This document shows, one piece after another, positions 8,298 through 16,111 of a stretch of 64,000 bases of DNA. Location: the NCBI GenBank assembly GCA_963765785.1, contig CAVXXW010000019.1:282790-346789 (forward strand), given 5' to 3'. Under the pieces are notes generated by a model. That model did not search any database. It had not been told where the DNA came from and saw only the letters and a list, made by a program, of their open reading frames with translations. Origin of the DNA: AC-32 sp963765785. GTDB lineage: Bacteria > Actinomycetota > Thermoleophilia > Gaiellales > Gaiellaceae. Position 1 is the first letter of the stretch. Every line of letters starts with the position of its first letter. The translations under genes were made by a program, and so were the position numbers.

Positions 8298-8308
8298 CGG
8301 ATCGCCCG

Positions 8309-11300
8309 GTGAGCCACGCAGACAAGGCTGTCTACTTCAACGCGGTACCGCTGTTCGTGCTCGCGTGTGCCTACCTGCTCGTGGCCGCCGCGCTCGGGCC
8401 GACCCTCTGGCGGGAGCGGCGACGGGTGACGGTCACCGACGTCGCGCTGGCCTCCGTGTTCCCGGCGGTCGCGATCCCCGCCGCGATCTTCGGCGCCGTC
8501 ATCCTGCACGACAAGTCGCCTGTCGGAGGCCACGTCTGGCCGCCGTTCGCGGCGACACTCGTGGCGCTCATCCCCGCGATCGTCTTCCTCCGCCGCTGGA
8601 GCGAGCCCGCCGTCGTCGTGATGAGCGGCCCGCGTGCACGCGAGGCGGAGCAGCTCGTCACGATGCGCGACCGCGAGCTCGACACCGTCGCGCGGCTCGT
8701 CAACGCGCTCGCGCGGATCCAGGATCCGGCCGAGGCGGCGCGGCTGCTGCTCGACGAGGTCGAGGCGCTCGTCGGGACCGAGTTCAACGCGCTCGCGCTG
8801 GTCGGCCCGGACGAGGACGAGGCGACCGGTCTGCTCGCCCGTTCCGGCGGCGACGACCTGGCGTGGTGGGACCAGATGCGCGTGCACCTGCACAACGAGC
8901 CGTCCGGCATCGCGAGCGCGTTCTTCGAGGCCGCGCCGGTGTCGGTCTACGACTGCGACTCCTCCCCGCTCATCAATCAGCGGCTCGCCAAGCAGGCCCA
9001 CGCCAAGAGCGCAGCGTTCGTGCCACTGATCGTCGACGAGCGCGTGATCGGCGTGATGGTCGCGGCGACGACGAACGAGCGGCGGATGCTCGCGATGGAA
9101 GAGCTGCGGCTGGTCGAGGCGCTCGCCGGCGAGGCGGCGATCGCGCTCGACCGCACGCGCTCGGCCTCGGCGCTCGACCAGGCACTCGCGCGCGAGCGCC
9201 TGGTGGCGAAGATCTCGCGCCGCGTCCGCTCCGGCCACGACCTCGACGCCGTCACGCGCATCGCGGTCACGGAGACCGGGCGCGCGCTCGGTGCCTCGCG
9301 CTGCTTCGTGCGGCTCGGCGAGGCCGACGACGCTCTGCCGGTTCCGGCCGAGTGGTTCGTCGAAGGGCTCGAGCCGGTCGCCGGAGCCGCCTCGACGCTG
9401 CCGGTCTCGAACCTCGCCGCGCGAGAGCGCCGCACGGTCACCGTGGCCGACGTCCAGAACGCGCCCGAGCTGCTCGACCCCTCGCTCGGGAGCGTCGAGG
9501 TACTCGAGAGCCTCGGCACCCGCTCCGTGGTCGCGACGCCGGTGATCGTGTTCGACCGGATGATCGGCGTGCTCACGCTGCACCGCGCGGAGCCGGGGCC
9601 GTGGGCGAACAGCGATGTGCTCCTCGCCGAGGCGGTGGCGCGCGAGCTCGGCCTGGCGATGCACACCGCGAGCCTGCTCGACGAGAACAAGCGGCGGCTC
9701 GGCGAGCAGTCGGCGCTGCTGAAGGCCGCGCAGACAGTCACCAGCGAGCTCGAGCTCGACGCGGTGCTGCAGCGGCTGGTCGACGAGGTCGCGGCGCTCC
9801 TCGAGGCCGAGGCGGTCGACTGCTTCCTGCTCGACCGCGATCGGAACGTCCTCCGCTGCGCGGCCGTGCACGGTTCGCTGGAGGGGATCGTCGGCTTCGA
9901 GTTTCCCGCCGACCGGGGACTCTCGGGCCGGGCGATCGCGCGCGGGCGGCCGGCGCTCTCCGACGGCTACGCCGGCCTCGGCGAGGGCGTCCCTCACCCG
10001 AGCTACGAGGGGTTCCAGGGAGCGCTCGTCGCGCCGATGCGCTGGTCGGGCGAGGTGATGGGCATCCTTGGCGTCGGCACGCGCGACCCGGAGCGGCGTT
10101 TCACTGAGGCGGACGCGAGCCTGCTCGAGGCGTTCGCGAACCTCGCCGCGCTCGCGCTGCGCAACGCCGAGAGCTTCGCGGAGCGGTCGCGCCAGGCGCG
10201 GATCCAGCGCGGCTTCTACCGGATCGCCTCCGTGCTCGGCGAGCCGATCTCCCGCGAAGAGACCTTCGACGCGCTCGCCCAGGCCGCGGCCGAGGCGCTC
10301 GGCAGCAGCAGCGCCGCTGTGCTGATGCCGCGCGACGACGACCTGCGGCTCGAGGGCCTGCACGGGCTCCCGGGGCTGCTGGTTCAGTTCCTCGAGAACG
10401 GGCTCGGCGATCCCTCCGGGCCGCTCCGGGCCTCGGCGCGGAACGGCCGGGTGCTCGCGGCGCCTCACCTCGGCGAGGACGAGCGCTTCGACGACGAGTG
10501 GCAGCACGTTGCCGCCGAGTGCGGCCTCCAGGCGCTGCTCGCCGTCCCGGTCGAAGCGCCTCGGACGGACGAGTGCGCGCTCGTGCTGGTCTTCTTCGCC
10601 GACGAGCGGCGGTTCACCGACGACGACCTCGAGCTGGCGCGGAACCTGGCCGGCGCGGCCCGCGGCGCGCTCGAGCGGAGCGAGCTGTTCGAGGCCGAGC
10701 GGCGCGCACGCGGCCTCGCGCAGCAGCTGGCCCGCACCGGCACGCTGCTCGCGACCGAGCTCGACCCGGGCACCGTGCTGGACGAGGTCGCGCGACAGGC
10801 CCCGTCGCTGCTGGACGCGGACGCGGCCGTGATCCGGCTGCTGGAGGGCGACGAGCTGCTCGTCGAGGCCGTGGTCGGCGAGCACGGTGCCGAATTGCTC
10901 GACTCCCGCGTCGCCTCAACCGCTCGACTGGCCGGAGACGCCGTCCAGTCCCGTTCGCCCGTCGCCGTGGTGGACGCGCGTGACGACCAGCGGCTGCTCC
11001 AGGCCGACCCGATGCTGGCCGCCGGCTACGCCTCCTGCGTCGCGGTTCCGCTCGTCGGCCCGGAGGACGCTGTCCACGGCGTGCTCTCCGTCTACTGCCG
11101 CCCGGCGCGCACCTGGCGCGAGGAGGAGATCGAAGCGCTCGCGGCCTTCGCCGGCAACGCCTCGGCTGCGCTCTCGAGCGCCGAGCTCTACCAGAGCGTC
11201 GCGCTCGAGAAGGAGCGCAGCGTCGCGATCCTGTCGAATATCGCCGACGGCATCGTCGCCGTCGACCGCGACGGCAACGTCGTGCTCTGGAACGCCGCCG

Positions 11301-12253
11301 CCGAGCGCATCACCGGCGTACCCGGCGAGGAGGCGCTGAATCGCCCGCCGGCCGAGGTGCTCCAGCGCGAGCTCGAGTCGGACGAGGAGGCGCCGACGCG
11401 CGAGCGGCTGGTCTCGATCCGCCGCGGCGGCGAGGAGATCTGGCTCTCGCTGACCGAGGCCGTGATGCGCGACCCGGCGGGCGCCGTGGCCGGCCGGATC
11501 TTCGCCTTCCGCGACATCTCGGCCGAGCGCGTGGTCGAGGAGATGAAGTCGGAGTTCGTCTCCAACGTCTCCCGCGAGCTGCGGTCGCCGCTGACCTCGA
11601 TCTACGGCTTCGCGGAGACGCTGCTGCGCGGCGACGTCGATTTCGGCGAGGAGGAGCGCGGCACGTTCCTCGGCTACATCGCATCGGAGGCCGGACGGCT
11701 GACCGCGATTGTCGACCGGCTGCTCGCCGTGGCCCAGCTCGACTCGGGCGACCTGCAGGTGCAGGTGGCGCCGACCGACGTCGGCGAGCTCGTCTCGGAG
11801 GTCGCCGCCGCCGCGAAGCAGTCGCTCGTGCTCGGCGGGCACGAGTTCGTCCTCGACTTGCCGCCGGAGCCGCTGGCCGCCGACGCCGACCGCGAGAAGC
11901 TCCGGCAGATCGTGACCGACCTCGTGGAGAATGCCGTCAGATACTCCCCGGCTGGCGGAACGGTCACCGTCTCCGCCCGCCGCCGCGACGACTCGGTGGA
12001 GGTGAGCGTGCAAGACGAGGGCATCGGCATCCCGCAGGCCGAGCAGGGCCGGATCTTCGCGAAGTTCTACCGCGCCGAGACGGGACGCCGGGAGCTGGCG
12101 GGCGGCGGCACCGGCCTCGGCCTCTTCATCGCCAAGGAGCTGCTTGCGGCGATGCACGGCCGCATCTGGGTGCGCTCGCTCGAAGGCGAAGGCTCGACCT
12201 TCTCGTTCTCGCTGCCGCTGGCGGCCCGGCCCGTGCTGAGCGAGCGAGAATGA
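8309..12253 (+). CDS. Membrane multi-GAF/PAS sensor histidine kinase lacking the phosphoacceptor His
   Basis: A 1314-residue protein: about three N-terminal membrane segments (residues 10-100), then roughly five GAF domains (about 120-960), a PAS domain (about 965-1075), a dimerisation helix and an ATP-binding domain (about 1190-1300). The ATPase boxes are intact: N-box LVENAVRYSP, G1 DEGIGIP, F-box IFAKFYRAETG, G2 GGGTGLGLFI. The H-box reads SNVSRELRSPLTSIYGF; the normal SHELRTP histidine is Arg at 1089 (codon CGC). Either autophosphorylation is lost or one base is wrong. The GTG at 8309 is chosen as the first start before the membrane segments and after the TATCAT box. A single-domain response regulator follows 46 nt downstream. 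Confidence 0.92.
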   Translation: MSHADKAVYFNAVPLFVLACAYLLVAAALGPTLWRERRRVTVTDVALASVFPAVAIPAAIFGAVILHDKSPVGGHVWPPFAATLVALIPAIVFLRRWSEPAVVVMSGPRAREAEQLVTMRDRELDTVARLVNALARIQDPAEAARLLLDEVEALVGTEFNALALVGPDEDEATGLLARSGGDDLAWWDQMRVHLHNEPSGIASAFFEAAPVSVYDCDSSPLINQRLAKQAHAKSAAFVPLIVDERVIGVMVAATTNERRMLAMEELRLVEALAGEAAIALDRTRSASALDQALARERLVAKISRRVRSGHDLDAVTRIAVTETGRALGASRCFVRLGEADDALPVPAEWFVEGLEPVAGAASTLPVSNLAARERRTVTVADVQNAPELLDPSLGSVEVLESLGTRSVVATPVIVFDRMIGVLTLHRAEPGPWANSDVLLAEAVARELGLAMHTASLLDENKRRLGEQSALLKAAQTVTSELELDAVLQRLVDEVAALLEAEAVDCFLLDRDRNVLRCAAVHGSLEGIVGFEFPADRGLSGRAIARGRPALSDGYAGLGEGVPHPSYEGFQGALVAPMRWSGEVMGILGVGTRDPERRFTEADASLLEAFANLAALALRNAESFAERSRQARIQRGFYRIASVLGEPISREETFDALAQAAAEALGSSSAAVLMPRDDDLRLEGLHGLPGLLVQFLENGLGDPSGPLRASARNGRVLAAPHLGEDERFDDEWQHVAAECGLQALLAVPVEAPRTDECALVLVFFADERRFTDDDLELARNLAGAARGALERSELFEAERRARGLAQQLARTGTLLATELDPGTVLDEVARQAPSLLDADAAVIRLLEGDELLVEAVVGEHGAELLDSRVASTARLAGDAVQSRSPVAVVDARDDQRLLQADPMLAAGYASCVAVPLVGPEDAVHGVLSVYCRPARTWREEEIEALAAFAGNASAALSSAELYQSVALEKERSVAILSNIADGIVAVDRDGNVVLWNAAAERITGVPGEEALNRPPAEVLQRELESDEEAPTRERLVSIRRGGEEIWLSLTEAVMRDPAGAVAGRIFAFRDISAERVVEEMKSEFVSNVSRELRSPLTSIYGFAETLLRGDVDFGEEERGTFLGYIASEAGRLTAIVDRLLAVAQLDSGDLQVQVAPTDVGELVSEVAAAAKQSLVLGGHEFVLDLPPEPLAADADREKLRQIVTDLVENAVRYSPAGGTVTVSARRRDDSVEVSVQDEGIGIPQAEQGRIFAKFYRAETGRRELAGGGTGLGLFIAKELLAAMHGRIWVRSLEGEGSTFSFSLPLAARPVLSERE

Positions 12254-12299
12254 ATCGGCCGGTGACTGCGTATAGGGCTGACCTCGACCGGAAGGGCGC

Positions 12300-12743
12300 A
12301 TGACCAGGGTGTTGGTAATCGACGACGAGGCTCCGATTCGCCTCCTCTGCCGCGTGAACCTGGAAGCGGAGGGCATGGAGGTGCTGGAGGCGAGCGACGG
12401 GCCGACGGGGCTCGAGAAGGCGCGCAACGACGGGCCGGACGTGATCCTGCTCGACGTGATGATGCCCGGGCTCGACGGCTGGCAGGTCGCCGAGGAGCTG
12501 ATCGACGGCGAGAGCACGAGCTCGATCCCGATCGTCTTCCTGACCGCCCGGGCGGAGGCGCGTGACCGCGCCCGCGGCCTCGACCTCGGCGGGATCGACT
12601 ACGTGACGAAGCCGTTCAACCCGGTCGAGCTGGCGCCGCTCGTGCGCGAGCTGATCGACCGGGTCGAGCGCGGCGAGCGGGATGAGTTGCGCCGCGAGAA
12701 GATCCAGGAGCTGCGGGACCTGCTCGACCCGCCGGCGGGGTAG
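12300..12743 (+). CDS. Single-domain response regulator
   Basis: A 147-residue receiver domain with a short charged helical tail and no output domain. The active site is complete: acidic pair D8 D9, phosphoacceptor D52 in DVILLDVMMPGLDG, T82 and K104 in DYVTKPF. It should be phosphorylated by a histidine kinase and act by protein contact. It follows the large sensor kinase by 46 nt in the same direction, with GGAAGGG before the ATG, so the pair is probably functional together. That is notable because the kinase lacks its own phosphoacceptor His; another kinase could feed this protein. Confidence 0.93.
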   Translation: MTRVLVIDDEAPIRLLCRVNLEAEGMEVLEASDGPTGLEKARNDGPDVILLDVMMPGLDGWQVAEELIDGESTSSIPIVFLTARAEARDRARGLDLGGIDYVTKPFNPVELAPLVRELIDRVERGERDELRREKIQELRDLLDPPAG

Positions 12744-12745
12744 CG

Positions 12746-13225
12746 CTACCTTCCGGCGAAGTCGGTCGTCACCAGCAGCGCGTTCGCCTGCCCCGAGAAG
12801 GAGCCGCGGAGCGCGCCGACGCCGACGAGCCGGTAGCCAGGGCGCAAGAGGTTCGCCCGGTGCTCGGGGCTCGCGAGCCACATCGAGACGATCGACTGGG
12901 CGGCCGTGAGCGAGCCGCTGCTCCACGCGAGGTTCTCGCCGATGCGAGGCGCGTGCACGCCGACGCGCCGGATCCGGCTGACGAAGGCGCCGTGGGCGAA
13001 CGTCCCGGTGCGCAGCATGTAGGAGCTGTGCCCGCGGGCGGCGCGCTCGAGGCGGGCGTCGGCGCGGAGCGGCTGCAGCCCGTGGGAGACACGCACCGAG
13101 TTCATCGCGCTCAGCAACGACGACTCCGTCTGAGTCAGCGAGTTGGTCGACGCCGCGTTTGCGGCACCGGCCAGGATGAGAGCAGTGGCGACGGCCGCCA
13201 CCCAGGTCGGTACTCGTCTGGCCAC
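12746..13225 (-). CDS. Secreted CAP (SCP/PR-1) domain protein
   Basis: A 159-residue protein with an N-terminal signal peptide (WVAAVATALILAGAANA, cleavage likely after ANA). The rest is a bacterial CAP domain: LLSAMNSVRVSHGLQPL, then HSSYMLRTGTFAHG, RIGENLAW and SPEHRANLLRPGY. These hold the conserved His and Glu residues of the family cavity. Function of bacterial CAP proteins is poorly known. It converges with the response regulator gene, 2 nt apart. A second CAP gene lies at 28781-29317. Confidence 0.9.
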   Translation of the reverse strand: MARRVPTWVAAVATALILAGAANAASTNSLTQTESSLLSAMNSVRVSHGLQPLRADARLERAARGHSSYMLRTGTFAHGAFVSRIRRVGVHAPRIGENLAWSSGSLTAAQSIVSMWLASPEHRANLLRPGYRLVGVGALRGSFSGQANALLVTTDFAGR

Positions 13226-13346
13226 GAGTGGGCGACAGTTAAGCAGAGATTGCGGACAAAACGTCCTCGAAAATGTTTGAAATCTGTCTTGAAACCCGCA
13301 AGAGCTCCGCTGAGAGCGCCAAGTTCGGCCAGTACACTCGTCGCAT

Positions 13347-13421
13347 CGGGACGTAGCGCAGCCTGGTTAGCGCGCCTGCTTTGGGAGCAGGAGGCCGGCG
13401 GTTCGAATCCGCCCGTCCCGA
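13347..13421 (+). tRNA. tRNA-Pro(TGG)
   Basis: The acceptor arms CGGGACG and CGTCCCG pair over 7 bp, the T-loop has GGTTCGAATCC and the anticodon loop TTTGGGA gives TGG at 13382-13384. The discriminator is A and CCA is not encoded. Confidence 0.95.
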
Positions 13422-13440
13422 CTTTGCAGGGGTTCCTTCG

Positions 13441-13566
13441 GTGCTGAGCCTCGCGGCCGCGGGCGACCAGGCCATAGCCGGGGTGCTCGTCGCCTCGATC
13501 GTCGTCCCGCTCGCGGTGCTCGGCGTCGTGCTCTGGTTCTTCTGGAAGCACCGTCACGACGACTGA
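13441..13566 (+). CDS. Small single-pass membrane protein, 41 aa
   Basis: A GTG-started frame with AGGGG placed upstream, 20 nt after tRNA-Pro. The peptide has one hydrophobic segment (AIAGVLVASIVVPLAVLGVV) followed by WFFWKHRHDD, a positively charged tail, so it should be a tail-in membrane peptide. No family is recognised. It converges with the MFS gene and overlaps its 3' end by 13 nt. Conservation across relatives would be needed to be sure it is made. Confidence 0.55.
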   Translation: MLSLAAAGDQAIAGVLVASIVVPLAVLGVVLWFFWKHRHDD

Positions 13567-14804
13567 GCAGCCGGTCGCGGCGTCAGCCGCGCGGCCTCGG
13601 GAACGTGGCGTTCCAGCGCCAAGGCGGAAAAGGCGGCTCCGAGCGCGACCGTCGCGCTCACGAGCATCGTCGCCGGGGGCGAGACGCTCAGCAGCTGCGT
13701 CCCGAGCGTCGGCGCCAGCGCGAGCCCGAGCCACCACGAGAGCCCCGTCGCCGCCATGTAGCGGCCGCGGACGGCCGGCGGCGCGAGGTCGACGACGAGC
13801 GGCATTAACGCCGTCGTGTGGAAGCACTCGCCCAAGCCGACGACGACCACCGCCGCGAGCAGCGCCGCCTCGGCGACACCGAGCTCGAGGAAGCCAGCGG
13901 CGAGGACGAGCAGGCACGCGGGCACGAACGCAAGCGATCCGATCGCCATGATCGACGCGCGTCGTCTGCCCTCCGCGAGCCGCGCGACTGGAATCTGCGC
14001 CAGCACGACCGTGAGCGCGTTCGCGAGGAGGAGCAGCCCGATCAGCTCGGAGCCGACGCCCACCTCAGCGCTCGCGTACGGCGGCACGATCCAGGTGAAG
14101 ACGCCCCAGCCGACGGCGATCACGGCGACGTTCGTCAGGGCGAGGCGTACGAACGCGCGGTCTCGCAGGAGAAGCCGGTAGCCGCCGGGCAGCTGGTCCG
14201 GGCGGGCGTCCTCGCGGACGGCGAGCACGAGGATCGCGACGTACAGCAGGTAGCTGACCGCGTTCGCGAGGAAGAGCGCCACGAAGCCGTTCAGGCCGCG
14301 CGCGGCGACGAGCCCGCCGAGCGCCGCGCCGAGCCCGACGCCCAGGTTGGCCGCGACGCGCGAGACCGCTGTCGAGCGGTGCCGGATCTCCTGGCGCGAA
14401 AGCGAGGCGAGCAGCGCCGACTGGCTTGGCTGCAACGCGCCGTTGCCGATCCCGGCCACCGCGGCCGCGGCGAACGCCTGGGTGTGCGTATGGACTAAGG
14501 CGAGCCCCGCGTAGCCGGTCGCGAGGGCCACTCCGGCCGCGGCCGCGGTCGTGCGCGCACCGATCCGGTCGATCACCGGACCGACGAACGGAGCCGTAGC
14601 CACCGCGACGAGCGTGACGACGCCGACGACTAGGCCGGAGACGCCGAGGCCGAACCCGCGCCCCTCGTGGAGGTAGATCACCTCGAACGGAAGCACGGCG
14701 CCCCAGCCCAGGTAGTTGAGGAAGATCCCGGCCTCGACGACCCACAGCTCGCGCGGCAGCCCGTAGCCGACCCGCGAAGTTATGTTACAGTACAAAGATG
14801 ACAT
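13554..14804 (-). CDS. MFS transporter
   Basis: A 416-residue membrane protein with about twelve hydrophobic segments and the MFS motif-A-like loop GPVIDRIGARTT between segments 2 and 3, repeated in weaker form (ARLAEGRRRASIM) in the second half. It probably exports or imports a small solute; the substrate cannot be read from sequence. It is divergent from a MocR regulator whose start it overlaps by 7 nt if the ATG at 14804 is used. A TTG at 14795 is another possible start. The layout suggests control by the MocR protein. Confidence 0.9.
   Translation of the reverse strand: MSSLYCNITSRVGYGLPRELWVVEAGIFLNYLGWGAVLPFEVIYLHEGRGFGLGVSGLVVGVVTLVAVATAPFVGPVIDRIGARTTAAAAGVALATGYAGLALVHTHTQAFAAAAVAGIGNGALQPSQSALLASLSRQEIRHRSTAVSRVAANLGVGLGAALGGLVAARGLNGFVALFLANAVSYLLYVAILVLAVREDARPDQLPGGYRLLLRDRAFVRLALTNVAVIAVGWGVFTWIVPPYASAEVGVGSELIGLLLLANALTVVLAQIPVARLAEGRRRASIMAIGSLAFVPACLLVLAAGFLELGVAEAALLAAVVVVGLGECFHTTALMPLVVDLAPPAVRGRYMAATGLSWWLGLALAPTLGTQLLSVSPPATMLVSATVALGAAFSALALERHVPEAARLTPRPAAQSS
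14781..14797 (+). promoter_or_regulatory. -10 box and candidate operator between the MFS and mocR genes
   Basis: TACAGT (14786-14791) ends 6 nt before the ATG at 14798, pointing to a leaderless mocR mRNA. The overlapping TGTTACAGTACA (14783-14794) has a TGT/ACA dyad as in GntR-family operators. Autoregulation and control of the MFS gene are inferred. Confidence 0.45.
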
Positions 14805-16111
14805 CTGACTTACTACAAAGTATCGGGACCGGAGCGGGCTCGGCGACCATCGCCCGGCACGTCGAGGCGGAGATCGCGGGCGGCGCGTTCGAGCGGGGAG
14901 CCAAGCTCCCGCCTGTCCGCGAGCTGGCGGCGACGCTCGAGGTGAGCCCGGCCACCGTCGCCGCCGCCTACCGCACGCTGCGGCAGCGAGGACTCGTCAC
15001 CGCCCAGGGTCGGCGGGGCACGGTCGTCGCCGGCGCGCCGCCCTTGCGGCTTCGCGGCGCGCGGGCGCTGCCGTCGCACGCGCGCGACCTCGCGAGCGGC
15101 AACCCCGACCCGGCGCTCCTGCCTCCGCTCGTGCCGTTCGAGCCTTCACACAAGCTGTACGGCGGCCCTGCGAAGCTCGACAAGTTGGTCGAGCTGGCGG
15201 AGGCGGACTTTGCGGCCGACGAGATCCGCGGCGACCTCGCGGTCGTCGGCGGCGCGCTGGACGGCATCGAGCGCGTCTTGCAGGCGGAGCTCCGGCCGGG
15301 CGACCGTGTCGTGCTGGAGGACCCGACCTGGCCGCGGATCGCCGACCTGGTCCGCGCGCTCGGCCTGCAGGCGGAGCCGGCGCGCGTCGACGAGCGCGGA
15401 CTCGTCCCCGGCGAGCTCGAGCGGGCACTCGCGCGCGGTGCACGGGTGGCGATCGTCACGCCGCGCGGCCAGAACCCGACCGGAGCCGCGGTAGACGAGG
15501 AGCGCGCGCAAGAGCTGAGGAACGTGCTCGCTCACCACCCGGAGGCGCTCGTGGTCGAGGACGACTACGTCGCCGCCGTGGCAGGCGCACCGTACGTCTC
15601 GCTGCACGACGCGAGCCCGCGCTGGGCCGTGATCCGCTCGCTCTCGAAGGTGCTCGGGCCCGACCTGCGAATCGCCCTCGTAGCCGGGGACGAGCGGACG
15701 ATCGGCCGGGTCGAAGGCCGCCAGCTGCTCGGGCCGGGCTGGATCAGCCACCTGCTCCAGCAGGCCGCGGCCGAGCTCTGGTCGGCGGCGTCGACGAAGA
15801 AGCTGCTCGTGCGGGCGACGCGCCTCTACGGCGAACGGCGGCGGGCGCTCGTCGACGCGCTGGCCGAGCGCGGGATCGAGGCGCACGGCCAAAGCGGCCT
15901 CGGCGTCTGGCTCCCGGTCGACGAGGAGGCCGCGACGGTGCAGCAGCTGCTCGACCGCGGCTGGGCGGTCAGCCCCGGCGAGCGCTTCCGCTTCCGCACA
16001 CCGCCGGGCATTCGCGTCACGACTGCCGCGCTCGAGCCGGCCGAAGCGCGCGAGCTCGCAGCCGCGATCGACGAGGTCGTGAACGGCGCGACCGCGACCT
16101 ACGCCGGCTGA
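14798..16111 (+). CDS. MocR-type GntR regulator with aminotransferase domain
   Basis: A 437-residue fusion. Residues 15-80 form a GntR winged helix (GAKLPPVRELAATLEVSPATVAAAYRTL, RGLV). Residues 95-430 form a fold-I PLP aminotransferase domain, with TPRGQNPTG, VVEDDY and the Schiff-base lysine K284 in RSLSKVLGPDLR. MocR proteins bind PLP and often control vitamin B6, GABA or transport genes. It is divergent from an MFS gene, its most likely target. The start ATG follows a TACAGT box closely. It overlaps the 3' end of the cyclase gene by 13 nt, convergent. Confidence 0.93.
   Translation: MTSDLLQSIGTGAGSATIARHVEAEIAGGAFERGAKLPPVRELAATLEVSPATVAAAYRTLRQRGLVTAQGRRGTVVAGAPPLRLRGARALPSHARDLASGNPDPALLPPLVPFEPSHKLYGGPAKLDKLVELAEADFAADEIRGDLAVVGGALDGIERVLQAELRPGDRVVLEDPTWPRIADLVRALGLQAEPARVDERGLVPGELERALARGARVAIVTPRGQNPTGAAVDEERAQELRNVLAHHPEALVVEDDYVAAVAGAPYVSLHDASPRWAVIRSLSKVLGPDLRIALVAGDERTIGRVEGRQLLGPGWISHLLQQAAAELWSAASTKKLLVRATRLYGERRRALVDALAERGIEAHGQSGLGVWLPVDEEAATVQQLLDRGWAVSPGERFRFRTPPGIRVTTAALEPAEARELAAAIDEVVNGATATYAG

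Noticed and set aside
7316..8308. Open frame upstream of the kinase GTG that would lengthen it by about 330 residues
   Set aside because: It overlaps the permease gene in another frame, gives Arg/Ala/His-rich sequence and starts before the TATCAT promoter.
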